Counted from the first letter of the stretch, positions 1-9,578 are shown. The stretch is 64,000 nt of DNA from CAWHHZ01 sp963829355 (GCA_963829355.1 CAWHHZ010000021.1:310001-374000); one strand, 5' to 3'. Numbers and translations are program-made. Notes: generated by a model from the letters alone, not told the origin.

Positions 1-1
1 C

Positions 2-1423
2 GAGGCGAGTGGTCTCGCGCAGATCGCAGATCGGGAAGGGCCTCGTCTGCTCCAGTGGAACGAGCGAGGGGAGAGAGTCGATCACGTGGAGTATCACCCC
101 GCCTACAGGCGGATGGAGGAGATCGCCTACGGCTCCGGAATGATCGGTCTGAAGTACGAGCAGGGGACGAACCGGTCGAACCGAACGCTGCAGCTCACAT
201 GCTTTGGAATGGGATACCTTTTCGCCATGGCGGAGATGGGTCTCTACTGCCCGGTATGCATGACCGACGGCGTGGCGCGCGTGCTCAGCAGGTATGGCAA
301 CGGCGAAAACACGCAGCGCGCCATTGCCAGACTGACCTCGACCAATCCTTCGAGCGTCTGGACGGGCGGGATGTTCCTCACCGAGCGCGCCGGCGGATCG
401 GACGTCGGTTCGAATGAGACGGTCGCGAGACGTGGCGACGACGGGCAGTGGCGTCTCTATGGCCAAAAGTGGTTCTGCTCGAACGTTGATGCCGAGGCGG
501 TCCTCGCGACGGCCCGGCCGGAGGGTGGTGCGCCGGGTACGCGGGGGATCCGGACGTATCTCATCCTGCCACGAGAGAGCAGTGACGTGACGATTGATCG
601 ACTCAAGGAGAAGCTCGGTGTGAGGTCGATGCCGACCGGTGAGGTCACGCTCGACGGAGTCGCTGCGGAAGAGGTCGGAGGCTTCGACGCAATCGTCGAG
701 ATGCTCAACCTTTCCCGTCTCTACAACTCGGTGGCATCGGTGGCCGTGATGGGGCGTGCACTCCTCGAGGCGCAGTCGTATGCGAGAGAGCGTATGGCCT
801 TTGGCCGCCCCGTCGCATCGCATCCTCTCGCCGAGGAGACGCTCGAGGATCTGCGTGCGGAGCATCTGGCGAACCTGTTGCTGACCTTTGAAGCGATCGA
901 TACGCTGGGAAAGCTCGACGATGGTGATCGCGATGCCGCACTGAGGTTGCGGATTCTGACGCCGATGGTCAAAGCCGTCACGGGCAAAGTCGCCGTCGGA
1001 TTCGTCTCGGAAGCAATGGAGCTGATCGGGGGCAACGGGTATATCGAAGAGTCTCCGCTTCCACGACTTCTGCGAGACGCTCAGGTTTTGCCGATCTGGG
1101 AGGGAACGACCAACATTCTGGTGCTCGACACGCTCCGTGCGGCGAAGAAAGAACGCGCCCATGAGCCGTTGCTCGACTGGATCGGCTCGCACTGGCCCTC
1201 CGAGGCGAAGGTGATGCTGGATTCGCTCGATAGTCTCGACGAGCGGGATGCGCGTACGTGGGTCGATCGTCTGGCGCGGCTGACGCAGCTCACGCTCCTG
1301 CTCGAAGCGGGTCAGGACGACGTCGTGGAACGGCTGCGTCCGAGACCAGTCGGCTTGCCTCCCGGTGCACGTGTGGACTCGGCGGTCCGCCAGGAGCGGA
1401 TGCAACAGAACTTGTCATCCTGA
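2..1423 (+). CDS. AidB-like acyl-CoA dehydrogenase, 5'-truncated by window edge
   Basis: The frame is open to the first bases of the window, so the gene starts upstream; the GTG at 86 is internal. The visible 470 or so residues carry an acyl-CoA dehydrogenase fold. The FAD/substrate motif TERAGGSDVGSN closely resembles the MTE-x-GGSDV motif of AidB, and the C-terminal domain has ELIGGNGYIEE and IWEGTTNIL, where family members place FAD-binding residues and the catalytic-base region. The family oxidises acyl-CoA thioesters; AidB itself is an alkylation-response flavoprotein with weak isovaleryl-CoA activity, so the substrate here is unknown. The last residues and the TGA lie inside a palindromic repeat that begins at 1414, so the native C-terminus may have been replaced by repeat sequence. 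Family assignment is firm, the AidB subgroup probable. Confidence 0.85.
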   Translation, partial: EASGLAQIADREGPRLLQWNERGERVDHVEYHPAYRRMEEIAYGSGMIGLKYEQGTNRSNRTLQLTCFGMGYLFAMAEMGLYCPVCMTDGVARVLSRYGNGENTQRAIARLTSTNPSSVWTGGMFLTERAGGSDVGSNETVARRGDDGQWRLYGQKWFCSNVDAEAVLATARPEGGAPGTRGIRTYLILPRESSDVTIDRLKEKLGVRSMPTGEVTLDGVAAEEVGGFDAIVEMLNLSRLYNSVASVAVMGRALLEAQSYARERMAFGRPVASHPLAEETLEDLRAEHLANLLLTFEAIDTLGKLDDGDRDAALRLRILTPMVKAVTGKVAVGFVSEAMELIGGNGYIEESPLPRLLRDAQVLPIWEGTTNILVLDTLRAAKKERAHEPLLDWIGSHWPSEAKVMLDSLDSLDERDARTWVDRLARLTQLTLLLEAGQDDVVERLRPRPVGLPPGARVDSAVRQERMQQNLSS

Positions 1424-1536
1424 GCGTCAGCGAAGGATCGGGTACGTCCTGACTGTCGCGTACTTTCCGTCCTGAAAGTAGGGCCGGACGCGATCCTTCG
1501 ACCGTCCTCCGCTGCGCTCCGGCGGCTCAGGATGAC
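1414..1536. repeat. Palindromic repeat, family A (GTCATCCTGAGC), copy 1
   Basis: The element starts GTCATCCTGAGCG and ends with the complement GCTCAGGATGAC. Inner arms GCGAAGGATCG and CGATCCTTCG surround a variable centre. It supplies the TGA stop of the acyl-CoA dehydrogenase. Other copies lie at 9345-9447 and 44257-44411, with partial copies near 13796, 46210 and 63430. Confidence 0.85.
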
Positions 1537-1580
1537 CCCACTTCCAGATGTCTCAAAACACGGGGCTGTGATTCCCCCGC

Positions 1581-1854
1581 TCAGAGGCTGTGAGAATCCA
1601 GCGTACCCTGCGTTACGGGCGCGGCGAGTCTCGAGCGCGCGAAGCAGTGACGCAGCGATGTGGTTCATCGGAAAGGAACTGCGACAACGCGATCGGCGAC
1701 GCCCCGCCCGTAACCCTTTGGGCTGGTGGTGGTTACGGCCCGATCTCCGCGTCACTCGTCGTCACCGAGGAACCACCGCGACTCCTCCTCATTCCTTGAG
1801 CTCGAACCGTAAGCACCACCAGCACAGGGCACGCTGGATTATTTCACAGCCTCT
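1581..1854. repeat. MITE-like element with 28-30 bp terminal inverted repeats
   Basis: The left arm (1581-1608) and right arm (1825-1854) are near-perfect inverted copies built on AGAGGCTGTGA and ATCCAGCGT, with two extra bases in the right arm. The interior of about 215 bp contains further complementary stretches (CCCGTAAC/GTTACGG) and no convincing gene. Together with the family A repeat it fills the space between the acyl-CoA dehydrogenase and bipA. Confidence 0.65.
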
Positions 1855-1891
1855 CAGGATGACATGTGGTGGTGAAGGGCGGCCAATCTTC

Positions 1892-3814
1892 CTACGCCGT
1901 GACTTCCCGCTTCTCGGCCGACTTTCTCATGCTGTGGTCGAGGATCCGTTTTCGCAGCCGGATCGAGTGGGGTGTGACTTCCACGAGCTCGTCCTCGTCA
2001 ATCCACTCGAGGCACTGCTCGAGCGACATGATGCGCGCCGGAGTAATCTGAGCGGCCATGTCGGAACCGGACGCGCGCATGTTCGTCAGGTGCTTCTTTC
2101 TGCACGGCTGCACGACCAGATCGTTGTCTCTCGAGTTCTGCCCGACGACCTGTCCTCCATAGACCTTGTCGCCCGGTCTGACGAAGAGCTCAGCCCGTTC
2201 CTGGAGCTGCTCGAGAGCGTACGCTGTAACGTCGCCTGCTTCCTTGCTGACGAGGGCGCCGTTGAGACGTCCCCCCACCGGACCGCGGTGTGGACCGTAC
2301 TCGAGGAAGGTGTGGTAGAGCAGTCCGGTGCCGCGCGTCTCCGTGAGGAACTCCGTGCGGATGCCGAAGAGTCCGCGGGTCGGAATGCGGAACTCGACCC
2401 GGATGCGTCCCGTGCCGGGATTGATCATATCGGTCATCTCGGCCTTGCGTGACTGGAGCTTCTCCATGACTGGTCCAAGGTGATCCTCGTCGATGTCGAT
2501 GACGAGGGCTTCGTATGGCTCGCAGAGCTTACCGTCGACTTCCTTCGTGATGACCTGAGGGCGCGAGAGAGCGAATTCGAAGCCCTCGCGCCGCATGTTC
2601 TCGGCCAGGATGGAGAGATGAAGCTCTCCGCGTCCGCTGACGTTGATCTGGTTCGGTGCGCCAGTTTCCTCGATGCGGAGTGCGACGTCCTTGCGTGCTT
2701 CCTTCTGAAGGCGCTCGAGGATATTGCGGGACGTGACGTACTTCCCTTCGCGTCCGGCAAAGGGGGAATCGTTCACCATCCACTGGATCGAGACTGTCGG
2801 CTCATCAATTGCGACCGGATCGATCTGGTCGGGGTTCGCCGGGTCGGAGAGGGTGTCGCCGATATCGATATCGGCAAACCCCGCGATCGCGACAATTTCT
2901 CCCGCGGCAGCGTGCGTGACCTCGGTCTTGGTGAGGCCTTCGAAGACCGTCAACTTGGAGATCCGTGCTCTCTTGTGAGTTCCGTCCTTGAGAATACGAA
3001 GGACCTCCACTCCCTGTCGGATCGTGCCACGCGCCACACGGCCGATTGCGAGGCGGCCGACGTATTCGTTGTAGTCAATCGAGCTCACGAGAAGCTGGAA
3101 GGTACCATCCGGATTGCCGATCGGCGCCGGGATGCGCTTGAGGATGGTATCGAGAAGGGGACGGACGTCGTCGTTGCCGTCGTCGGGATCGAGTCGGACG
3201 TATCCATCGCGGCCGGAGGCGAAAAGTACCGGAAAGTCGGCCTGCTCGTCGGAAGCGCCAAGCTCGACCATCAGATCGAAAACCTCATTGACGACTTCGT
3301 GAGATCGCGCGTCGGGGCGATCGATCTTGTTGATGACGACGATCGGAAGGAGTGCGAGTCCGAGCGCCTTCCTCAGAACGAAGCGGGTCTGCGGCATCGG
3401 TCCCTCGGCCGCGTCGACTAGGAGGATTACGCCGTCCACCATCGACAGAATTCGCTCGACTTCACCGCCGAAATCAGCGTGACCCGGCGTGTCGACGATG
3501 TTGATCTTTACCTCGTCAGGGTGAACGAAGTCGGCCGGCAGTTCATGTCCTCCTGCGGTCGGGATTGCCTCGTGGTGAGGCGCATGCCCCAGGGCGTCCT
3601 TCTCATCGACCCGGTAGCGGATCGACGTGTTTTTCGCGAGGATGGTGATGCCGCGCTCACGCTCGATGTCGTTCGAGTCCATGACGCGTTCGCCGACGTT
3701 CTGGTTGAGGCGGATCGCGCCGCTCTGTCGCAGAAGAGCATCGACGAGCGTAGTCTTTCCGTGGTCGACGTGAGCGATGATCGCCACGTTTCTGATGTCG
3801 TCTCTGAATTGCAT
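1892..3814 (-). CDS. typA: Ribosome-associated translational GTPase BipA/TypA
   Basis: The 640-residue protein is an intact member of the BipA/TypA family, which binds the ribosome and acts in assembly of the large subunit and in stress adaptation. It has the P-loop AHVDHGKTT near residue 14, switch I RGIT near 55, DTPGHADFGGEVER, the NKID specificity motif near 162, then EF-G-like domains III and V and the BipA-specific C-terminal domain. Family members usually have about 605-615 residues. The surplus is a roughly 30-residue, histidine-rich insertion (about residues 69-103) between switch I and the DTPGH strand. The gene stands alone on the reverse strand and starts at an ATG near the end of a 237 bp spacer. 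Confidence 0.96.
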   Translation of the reverse strand: MQFRDDIRNVAIIAHVDHGKTTLVDALLRQSGAIRLNQNVGERVMDSNDIERERGITILAKNTSIRYRVDEKDALGHAPHHEAIPTAGGHELPADFVHPDEVKINIVDTPGHADFGGEVERILSMVDGVILLVDAAEGPMPQTRFVLRKALGLALLPIVVINKIDRPDARSHEVVNEVFDLMVELGASDEQADFPVLFASGRDGYVRLDPDDGNDDVRPLLDTILKRIPAPIGNPDGTFQLLVSSIDYNEYVGRLAIGRVARGTIRQGVEVLRILKDGTHKRARISKLTVFEGLTKTEVTHAAAGEIVAIAGFADIDIGDTLSDPANPDQIDPVAIDEPTVSIQWMVNDSPFAGREGKYVTSRNILERLQKEARKDVALRIEETGAPNQINVSGRGELHLSILAENMRREGFEFALSRPQVITKEVDGKLCEPYEALVIDIDEDHLGPVMEKLQSRKAEMTDMINPGTGRIRVEFRIPTRGLFGIRTEFLTETRGTGLLYHTFLEYGPHRGPVGGRLNGALVSKEAGDVTAYALEQLQERAELFVRPGDKVYGGQVVGQNSRDNDLVVQPCRKKHLTNMRASGSDMAAQITPARIMSLEQCLEWIDEDELVEVTPHSIRLRKRILDHSMRKSAEKREVTA

Positions 3815-4051
3815 GTAGTTTCCGATCGGCGCGAGTTGGCACGCAGCCGTTGTCTAAGGTCAAAGGATGCCCCAGGTCGGGTGCATCCGGCTGGGATTGC
3901 GATATTGGTACTCGAGCGAAAGAACGGCGCGACTACTCCGGCTATTTCTGAGAGGCTCCCGGAGCGAATGCCGTCTCTGAGGAGGGCGCGTCTGCAGACC
4001 GCTGGAAACCGCCTGAACCGGGGCCCCTCCGGCCTCTTCGCGCAGTGATCA

Positions 4052-5848
4052 CTACGTTGGTGCCGTCGCGGGCTGTTCGTCAACGCGGCTGCTCTCCACA
4101 TCAGCACGCAGAGCAAGACTCTTTCGCTTGAGCGCGGGGGCTACGATCAGCGCCACGCCGTAAACCAGAAATGCGGGGACGTGTGTAGCCGCCCGGCCGA
4201 CTCTCACATTCACCAGTACAATCAGAACGGCAGTGAGAATCAGCACGATATTGACAAGCGATCCGATCGTCCTCGCGCGCGGGTAACGTGTCAGCCACGC
4301 AAGCAAGATCGCTCCCGCCGAGAGAACGATCGTTCTGGCTGAGGCTACGGCTCCGGCGTCCTCAGCGGCCCAGCCCAGCAGTGGAAGGCTCACCTGGAGA
4401 AGGTGAATCCCCAATCCGATTGCAGCACCGACGACGATCAGGGACGTCACGGCGTTGATTACCCATCGGTGAAATCCTCTTCCGCCCGTCGGTGGGTCTG
4501 CGGCGAGGAGAAAGACCAGTGACGCAACGATGACCACGATCGCGGCCACGGAGGGAAGCACGGCCGAAGCGTCAGGAATGGTCACGAGCGCTTCGCCGAC
4601 CCACCGGAAGAGTCCCGATCCCCACGATGCACCGATGATGAAGAGCGTCGAGGACTCGTAAAGAAGTCTGTGGCCTGACCGGGCGAGGAGGAAGCTGACG
4701 GTCGCCAGTATGAGCCAGGTGATCGCATTCATCATCGGACCGAGCATCGATGCCGTCACGGCCATGACCAGCAGCGAAGTCAGAGTTACGAAGGTGACGC
4801 TTCGTCGATCTCTGTCTCCGGCATTGATCACCATCCGTGACGCGTAGATCCCCGTCGCAATCGCAATCGCGGCGCAGATCGGAGCAAAGAGAAACTCCAG
4901 TGACATTCGATAGCCTACGTAGAGGCTGCCGCCGGCACCGAGGACGAGAACGGCAGCGATGTGCGCGAGGAGAAGGAAACCGGGTCGGTTCGGAGATCTT
5001 CTGGCGTCGTTCATCACGATCCCGATCCAGACGGCAACGAATCCCAGCAGCGTGATGATGGCAACCGCCGCTCCGGGGGGCGCGCGTTCGACCAGGCCGA
5101 GATTGACGAGTGGCACCGCCAGCAGGTTGCTGAGTATGGCGGGGGTGATGATGAAGCCGCGATTTCCGAAGCGTTCTGCAAGCACCATCGATCCGGCCGC
5201 AACCGCGAGTAGAGACCACATGCCGAGGCTGAAGCTCTTCGAACCTACCAGCAATGCGATGAGGCTTGCGACAGTGATGCTCTGAACGCACCAGGCAAAT
5301 GGCTGGAGTTTCGACCGAATCGCGATTGCTGCGACGACACCCCCGAAGATCAGAAGGATGGCGTATGCCAGCTCGACGCTCATCTGGCCGAAGCGCACCG
5401 CCGTTTCGACGGCGAGTGGCATCGCGATCAGCGTCGCAGTCACGCCATGGAAGGTCGAGCTCACCCTTGCTGACTCCGACTGTCTGAAGGCCCTCACGAT
5501 GAAGGCTGTGGCGTAGGCCAGTCCGCAGAGGGCTCCAATCGTGACGGGGAAAGCTCCTGATTCTGTGAGCGCTCGCAGAAGGTAGGCGCCGCTGATGACG
5601 ATGAGGCTCCGTCCAATGAGACTGACTAGCGACTGACGCTTCAACTCGACGGTGTCGGACTCCAGCGGGCGCTCCGGCTGGACTCGAGCCGCGGAGCTGG
5701 AAACAGGTGCGACCGGCCGGGGCTCCGGCACAGCGCTTCCCTGCTCGAACATGTTCTGTTCGACACGGGACAGGCGAGCGTCGATTTGAGATATCGACTC
5801 CTCCATTGTCCGGATCGAATCCATTAGCCGATCGAAGTCCGCACTCAT
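4052..5848 (-). CDS. Polytopic membrane protein with N-terminal coiled coil (DUF2339-like)
   Basis: The 598-residue protein begins with a short amphipathic, probably coiled-coil segment (about residues 5-36), then a Pro/Ser-rich linker, then about sixteen hydrophobic helices from residue 75 to the end. This layout matches DUF2339-type membrane proteins, whose function is unknown; I see no catalytic motif. It ends with a charged tail. It is read in the same direction as bipA, 237 bp upstream of it, and is not tightly coupled to a neighbour. Confidence is high that this is a real integral membrane protein and low for the exact family. Confidence 0.75.
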   Translation of the reverse strand: MSADFDRLMDSIRTMEESISQIDARLSRVEQNMFEQGSAVPEPRPVAPVSSSAARVQPERPLESDTVELKRQSLVSLIGRSLIVISGAYLLRALTESGAFPVTIGALCGLAYATAFIVRAFRQSESARVSSTFHGVTATLIAMPLAVETAVRFGQMSVELAYAILLIFGGVVAAIAIRSKLQPFAWCVQSITVASLIALLVGSKSFSLGMWSLLAVAAGSMVLAERFGNRGFIITPAILSNLLAVPLVNLGLVERAPPGAAVAIITLLGFVAVWIGIVMNDARRSPNRPGFLLLAHIAAVLVLGAGGSLYVGYRMSLEFLFAPICAAIAIATGIYASRMVINAGDRDRRSVTFVTLTSLLVMAVTASMLGPMMNAITWLILATVSFLLARSGHRLLYESSTLFIIGASWGSGLFRWVGEALVTIPDASAVLPSVAAIVVIVASLVFLLAADPPTGGRGFHRWVINAVTSLIVVGAAIGLGIHLLQVSLPLLGWAAEDAGAVASARTIVLSAGAILLAWLTRYPRARTIGSLVNIVLILTAVLIVLVNVRVGRAATHVPAFLVYGVALIVAPALKRKSLALRADVESSRVDEQPATAPT

Positions 5849-5983
5849 GAGAGTTCCCGAAACTGATTGTGCTTTGGAGAGAGACTAGAACGGAATGTAA
5901 CAGGACTCGGTGGCGGGGATCACTGAACCGTGTGAGCTGTCATGAAGAAGACCGGCTGGCGGAAGGTTCGTGAGAAAGCGGGA

Positions 5984-6009
5984 GCTCGCCAGACCGGGGT
6001 CTGGCGAGC
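5984..6009. terminator. Strong hairpin downstream of the SH3/TonB-C lipoprotein gene
   Basis: Twelve-base arms GCTCGCCAGACC and GGTCTGGCGAGC flank a two-base loop, 28 bp past the stop codon at 6037 on the reverse strand. No T-run follows, so this may be a Rho-assisted or RNA-stabilising hairpin rather than a classical intrinsic terminator. Confidence 0.5.
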
Positions 6010-6036
6010 CGTAAGCTACGGGGGGTACGGTCGCGT

Positions 6037-6606
6037 TCAGTAGTTGACGCGGTACTCGTACTTGAACTCCATTGGCTGCCCATTCTCGTCGATCATCGGG
6101 AAGAATCGCGCCTTGAGCAGTGCCTGGCGATTCTGCGATTCGAGAGCGGCGCTTCCAGTGGTGTTCGAGATCGGCCGTGCTGCTGTGATCGTGCCTTCCT
6201 TATTTACGGACACCTCGAAGACGATCTCGCCCTTGGATCCGGGAGCTGGGACTTTGGTCGGCGGTATACGGAACCGCGCCATCTCCGGAGTCGAGACAAA
6301 CGAATCCCTCGAATCCACGATCTGATCACTCGGCACCCAGCCGGTCTTTCCGACCAGGCGGATCTCGGACCATCCATCCCTGTCCTCCAGAACGGAGACA
6401 GTTTCACCACTCGTAAAGGAGGCGACGACCTCAGCGGTCGGCTGGGGCTGCGCCCGAACGTCGAGTATGTTGGGTACCACGTAGCGGATCGCGATGGCGT
6501 CGCGAAGCTCGGGGCGGTCAATGACGGGTTCTTCCGCGCCTGCGCACGAAATCAGAAGAAGAGCGGCGGCCAGGGGGATAAGAGTTAAGGATTTAGCCAA
6601 GGACAT
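6037..6606 (-). CDS. Lipoprotein with SH3b domain and TonB C-terminal domain
   Basis: A signal sequence ending in the lipobox LISC predicts lipidation and export. A bacterial SH3 domain follows (about residues 45-95: LDVRAQPQPTAEVV, GKTGWVPSDQ), then a TonB-C-like domain whose final strands include KARFFPMIDENGQPMEF. TonB-C domains contact outer-membrane or periplasmic partners, and SH3b domains often bind peptide or cell wall. No ExbB or ExbD is nearby. The chosen ATG gives a normal signal peptide and overlaps the upstream permease gene by 14 bases; an in-frame ATG at 6633 would add nine residues. The overlap suggests cotranscription with the ABC exporter. Confidence 0.78.
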   Translation of the reverse strand: MSLAKSLTLIPLAAALLLISCAGAEEPVIDRPELRDAIAIRYVVPNILDVRAQPQPTAEVVASFTSGETVSVLEDRDGWSEIRLVGKTGWVPSDQIVDSRDSFVSTPEMARFRIPPTKVPAPGSKGEIVFEVSVNKEGTITAARPISNTTGSAALESQNRQALLKARFFPMIDENGQPMEFKYEYRVNY

Positions 6607-7570
6607 CCCTCCTCGTGTATTGAATGAAGGCAATCACCAGCGCGATGATGGCCCATACAGCCAGCAATGTTACACAAAAAACCAGGCTCATTCCCTCATA
6701 CGGGGGAGCCTGCCCCGAATAATACGCTGCCAGCGGCAATCCGGAAACAAATAGATATTTTCCGGCGGTCCAGTCAGGACTCACCCGAGTAAGAATCGTA
6801 CCAGCGATGAGGAATGCCAGCATCGTACCGATCGATGCGGCACTCGAGCGGAAGATCACGGAAAGCAGGATCGCGAGCGCTGCGACGCAGAGCAGGGCGA
6901 ACCACTCCAGCCCGTAGGCAATGATCGTGTCGAGCCAGAGTGGCAGAACACGGATCTGCTCGAACTCGAGGCCATCCGGAGAGAACTGGAATCCCGCGAA
7001 AACAGGAGCAGCCCAGCCTCGGGGCTCGAGCGCGATTGAAGAGACCAGCCAGGAAAGCGCGCCCCCGAGAAAGATCGTGATGGTGGTGAAAAGACCCAGA
7101 GCAGTGACCTTTGACGCGAGTATCTTCCACCGTTTCACCGGCCGGGTGAGCAGAAGTTTATCGGTACCCTCCGCCGCTTCCGCTGACACGATGTCGCTAC
7201 CGAGAACGGCGATGAGGAGAGGAAGCAGAAGGAAGCTGGCGGCACTCGCGAAGTTACGGGCGAAGTTGGGTGCGGTCGGAGCCTCCGGATCGATGTCGGC
7301 ATCGAGGTAGTAGCGCAACCGGTCCGTCTCGGCGCGGAGCGAACGCGCCCACGATTCGTTGATCTGTCCTCGGCGGAGCATGTTCTCGTAGCGGGCGATG
7401 CGCTGCTCGGCCGTGATACGCCAGTCGCGCTCACCGCGCCTCTCGAGCTGCCGGTACTGTCCGTATGCGATCAGGCAGATCACGGTGAACATGATCGTCA
7501 GCACGATGATGAACCGCTTTCTGCGGATCAGTTTGAGTGTTTCATTTCTTACAAGAGCAGGGAATCGCAT
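6593..7570 (-). CDS. ABC-2 type transporter permease
   Basis: The 325-residue membrane subunit has an N-terminal cytoplasmic start (VRNETLKLIRRKR), a first helix (about 20-40), a long charged periplasmic segment (about 45-100) and five further helices. The stretch SAEAAEGTDKLLLTRPVKR is typical of ABC-2 permeases of the NatB/bacitracin-exporter type. Its ATG shares an A with the TGA of the upstream ATPase gene once that gene's frameshift is bridged, so the pair is translationally coupled. The cargo is unknown; such exporters move peptides, antibiotics, lipids or ions. Confidence 0.85.
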   Translation of the reverse strand: MRFPALVRNETLKLIRRKRFIIVLTIMFTVICLIAYGQYRQLERRGERDWRITAEQRIARYENMLRRGQINESWARSLRAETDRLRYYLDADIDPEAPTAPNFARNFASAASFLLLPLLIAVLGSDIVSAEAAEGTDKLLLTRPVKRWKILASKVTALGLFTTITIFLGGALSWLVSSIALEPRGWAAPVFAGFQFSPDGLEFEQIRVLPLWLDTIIAYGLEWFALLCVAALAILLSVIFRSSAASIGTMLAFLIAGTILTRVSPDWTAGKYLFVSGLPLAAYYSGQAPPYEGMSLVFCVTLLAVWAIIALVIAFIQYTRRDVLG

Positions 7571-8482
7571 CAGTCCACCGTCTCCCCGGCGGTCGCTTCG
7601 AGAAACAGTTGTTCGAGTGTCGGAAGCCGCGGAGCTGCCGAGTAGACGACGACGTCGTTCCGGATCAGCGTCTCGATCAGCCGCGCGCTCTGAACATCGT
7701 CAGCGGTGATCACCATGGTCTCCTCCGTCACTCGTGGAATCCAGGCCCTGCTCCGAAGCGAAGCCGGTCGCGCGCTCGATGTCGTTCACATGGAGCTCGA
7801 TGCTCTGCTGGTGGACGATCAGATCCTGAACTGATCCGATCCTTTTCAATTCGCCCCGGTGAATGATCGCCACCCGGTCACACACCTGCTCAACTTCCCC
7901 GAGCAGGTGGCTCGAGATGAAGATGGCGACTTCCTGGTCCTCCACCAGCCGCCGTATCAGCTCTCGCATCTCGCGCATTCCGGCGGGATCCAGACCGTTT
8001 GCGGGCTCATCGAGGATCAGTAGCCGCGGTGATCCGAGAAGCGCGATGGCAATGCCGAGCCTCTGTCTCATTCCGAGGGAGTAGGTTCGGACTTTGTCCT
8101 CGAGCCGGTGGTCGAGATGGACGAGCTCGGCGAGCCGCTCGATCTCGGCCGGATCGATCGGTCCGAGCATCCTCGCGAAATGCTCGAGATTCTCGCGGCC
8201 GGACATGAACTTGTAGAGATCGGGCGTTTCGACGATGCATCCGATCGAACGGATTGCCTGCTCGAACTCCGATGAAATGTCGTGGCCACCAATCGTGATG
8301 GAGCCGGAGGAAGGTCGTATCAGCCCGACGAGCATGCGGATCGTCGTCGTCTTGCCCGCTCCGTTCGGTCCCAGAAAGCCAAACACTTCCCGGGGGCGAA
8401 CCTCGAACGACAGATCATTGACGATCAGACGTTTGCCGATGACCTTCGAAATGTTTCTGACCTGCAGAATCGGTTCACTCAA
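7570..8482 (-). CDS. ABC transporter ATP-binding protein, frameshifted near C-terminus
   Basis: The ATPase has Walker A GPNGAGKTT, signature YSLGMRQR, Walker B LLILDEPANGLDP and switch histidine SSHLL, all intact. The unbroken frame ends at 7700 in an unnatural tail. Reading one base over gives the usual family tail with PTLEQLFLEAT and a TGA at 7570 overlapping the permease ATG. Dropping one C from the CC near 7740 restores one frame of about 304 residues. I chose a TTG start at 8482 because a GAGGTGG ribosome site precedes it; a GTG at 8497 is the alternative. It pairs with the permease as the energising subunit of the exporter. Confidence 0.85.
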
Positions 8483-8518
8483 GAATAGCCACCTCACAGC
8501 GGACGGTTCTCTCGGTTC

Positions 8519-9308
8519 ATGCGCCGCCTTCTGACATGGTACCTCCCTCTCGTGACCGGCATTGCAGTCTCAGCCATATTTGCGTGGGGCTTTGCGACGG
8601 GGATGTCTGGAGATGCGGGGGAGATCGTTCGCGAGTCGCCCGCATCCGCCGCCGCAACATCGCCGGGCGAAGAGGAGCTCGAATCGGAGGAGCGGGAAGA
8701 ATTGATCGTGCTTCTCGGCGACTCTCTTGCGCGTGGGACGGGTGACGAGCTGGGCGAAGGGATCGGCGGGACGGCTCAGTGACATTCTTCACGACCGGGA
8801 AACGGAGCATGAGATCGCCAACCTGGCGGTGAATGGCGCAACGACAGAGGATCTGATGGCGCAGATCGAACGGCCCAGCGTGAGACGCCTCATCTCGAAA
8901 AGCTCGCTGGTCCTCGTTTCGATCGGCGGGAACGACTTCTTCGGTGAGCGGGACGAATTCGGTCCGGCCGAGTCGATCCCGGAAGACCCCGCGGAGGTGA
9001 CAGATGCCATTCAGGACCGACTTGAAACAGGTGGTCGGGTCCATTCGTGAGGCAAATCCGGACGTCGACCATTTACCTTCTCGGGCTTTACAATCCGTTT
9101 CGTGGAATCGCCGCAGGGAGATCGGTTCTCGTCGCTCGTTGCTGCGTGGAACGCTCAGCTCATCGATCGCTTCTCGAGCGATCCCGCGGTCGTGGTCGTA
9201 CAGACCTCCGATCTTTTTCTCACGCACGATCGCCTTTCGGCTGACCGGTTCCACCCCAACGGCGAAGCGTACGGGCTGATCGCGCGCCGGATCGCGGACA
9301 GCCTCTGA
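8519..9308 (+). pseudogene. SGNH/GDSL hydrolase with multiple frameshifts
   Basis: All SGNH blocks are present but in different frames: an N-terminal hydrophobic anchor (8535-8610), block I IVLLGDSLA, block III GGNDFF and the C-terminal catalytic pair in DRFHPNGEAYG. Continuity requires at least four shifts, near 8765, 9030, 9070 and 9100, through readable segments such as NLAVNGATTEDL and IYLLGLYNPF. Members hydrolyse ester or acyl bonds, usually in the periplasm. Four shifts in 790 bp is the densest damage in the window. It may be a true pseudogene or a badly resolved stretch of sequence. The gene is divergent from the ABC ATPase gene, with only about 36 bp between them. Confidence 0.7.
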
Positions 9309-9344
9309 GCGCAGCTCTGTGCAATCGGCAGTGTAAGAAACGCT

Positions 9345-9447
9345 GTCATCCTGAGCGCAGCGAAGGATCGGGTACGTCCTGACTGACGCGTTCTTTCCGT
9401 CCCGACAGTCGGTAAAGTACGCGATCCTTCGCTGCGCTCAGGATGAC
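9345..9447. repeat. Palindromic repeat, family A, copy 2
   Basis: This is the most symmetrical copy, running from GTCATCCTGAGCGCAGCGAA to the exact complement TTCGCTGCGCTCAGGATGAC, with GCGAAGGATCG arms inside. It lies between the SGNH gene and the GAF-GGDEF gene. A degenerate GGAATGACAT half-element follows at about 9495-9505. Confidence 0.88.
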
Positions 9448-9578
9448 ATTTCTCCGTCTCTTCCGCGAGCGGGATGGACCATCTTCCAGGGCTCGGAATG
9501 ACATGTAGTGCCTCCGATCCCTATAATCAGCGGTTCACACTCGGAGAAGAGGTTGTCGAAGGACCTTCCGCAAGACCT

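Noticed and set aside
1312..2452. Open frames of 147 and 306 codons across the repeats and the 3' end of bipA
   Set aside because: They are antisense or repeat-derived, have Arg/Ser/Pro-biased composition and no domain; bipA on the other strand is certain.
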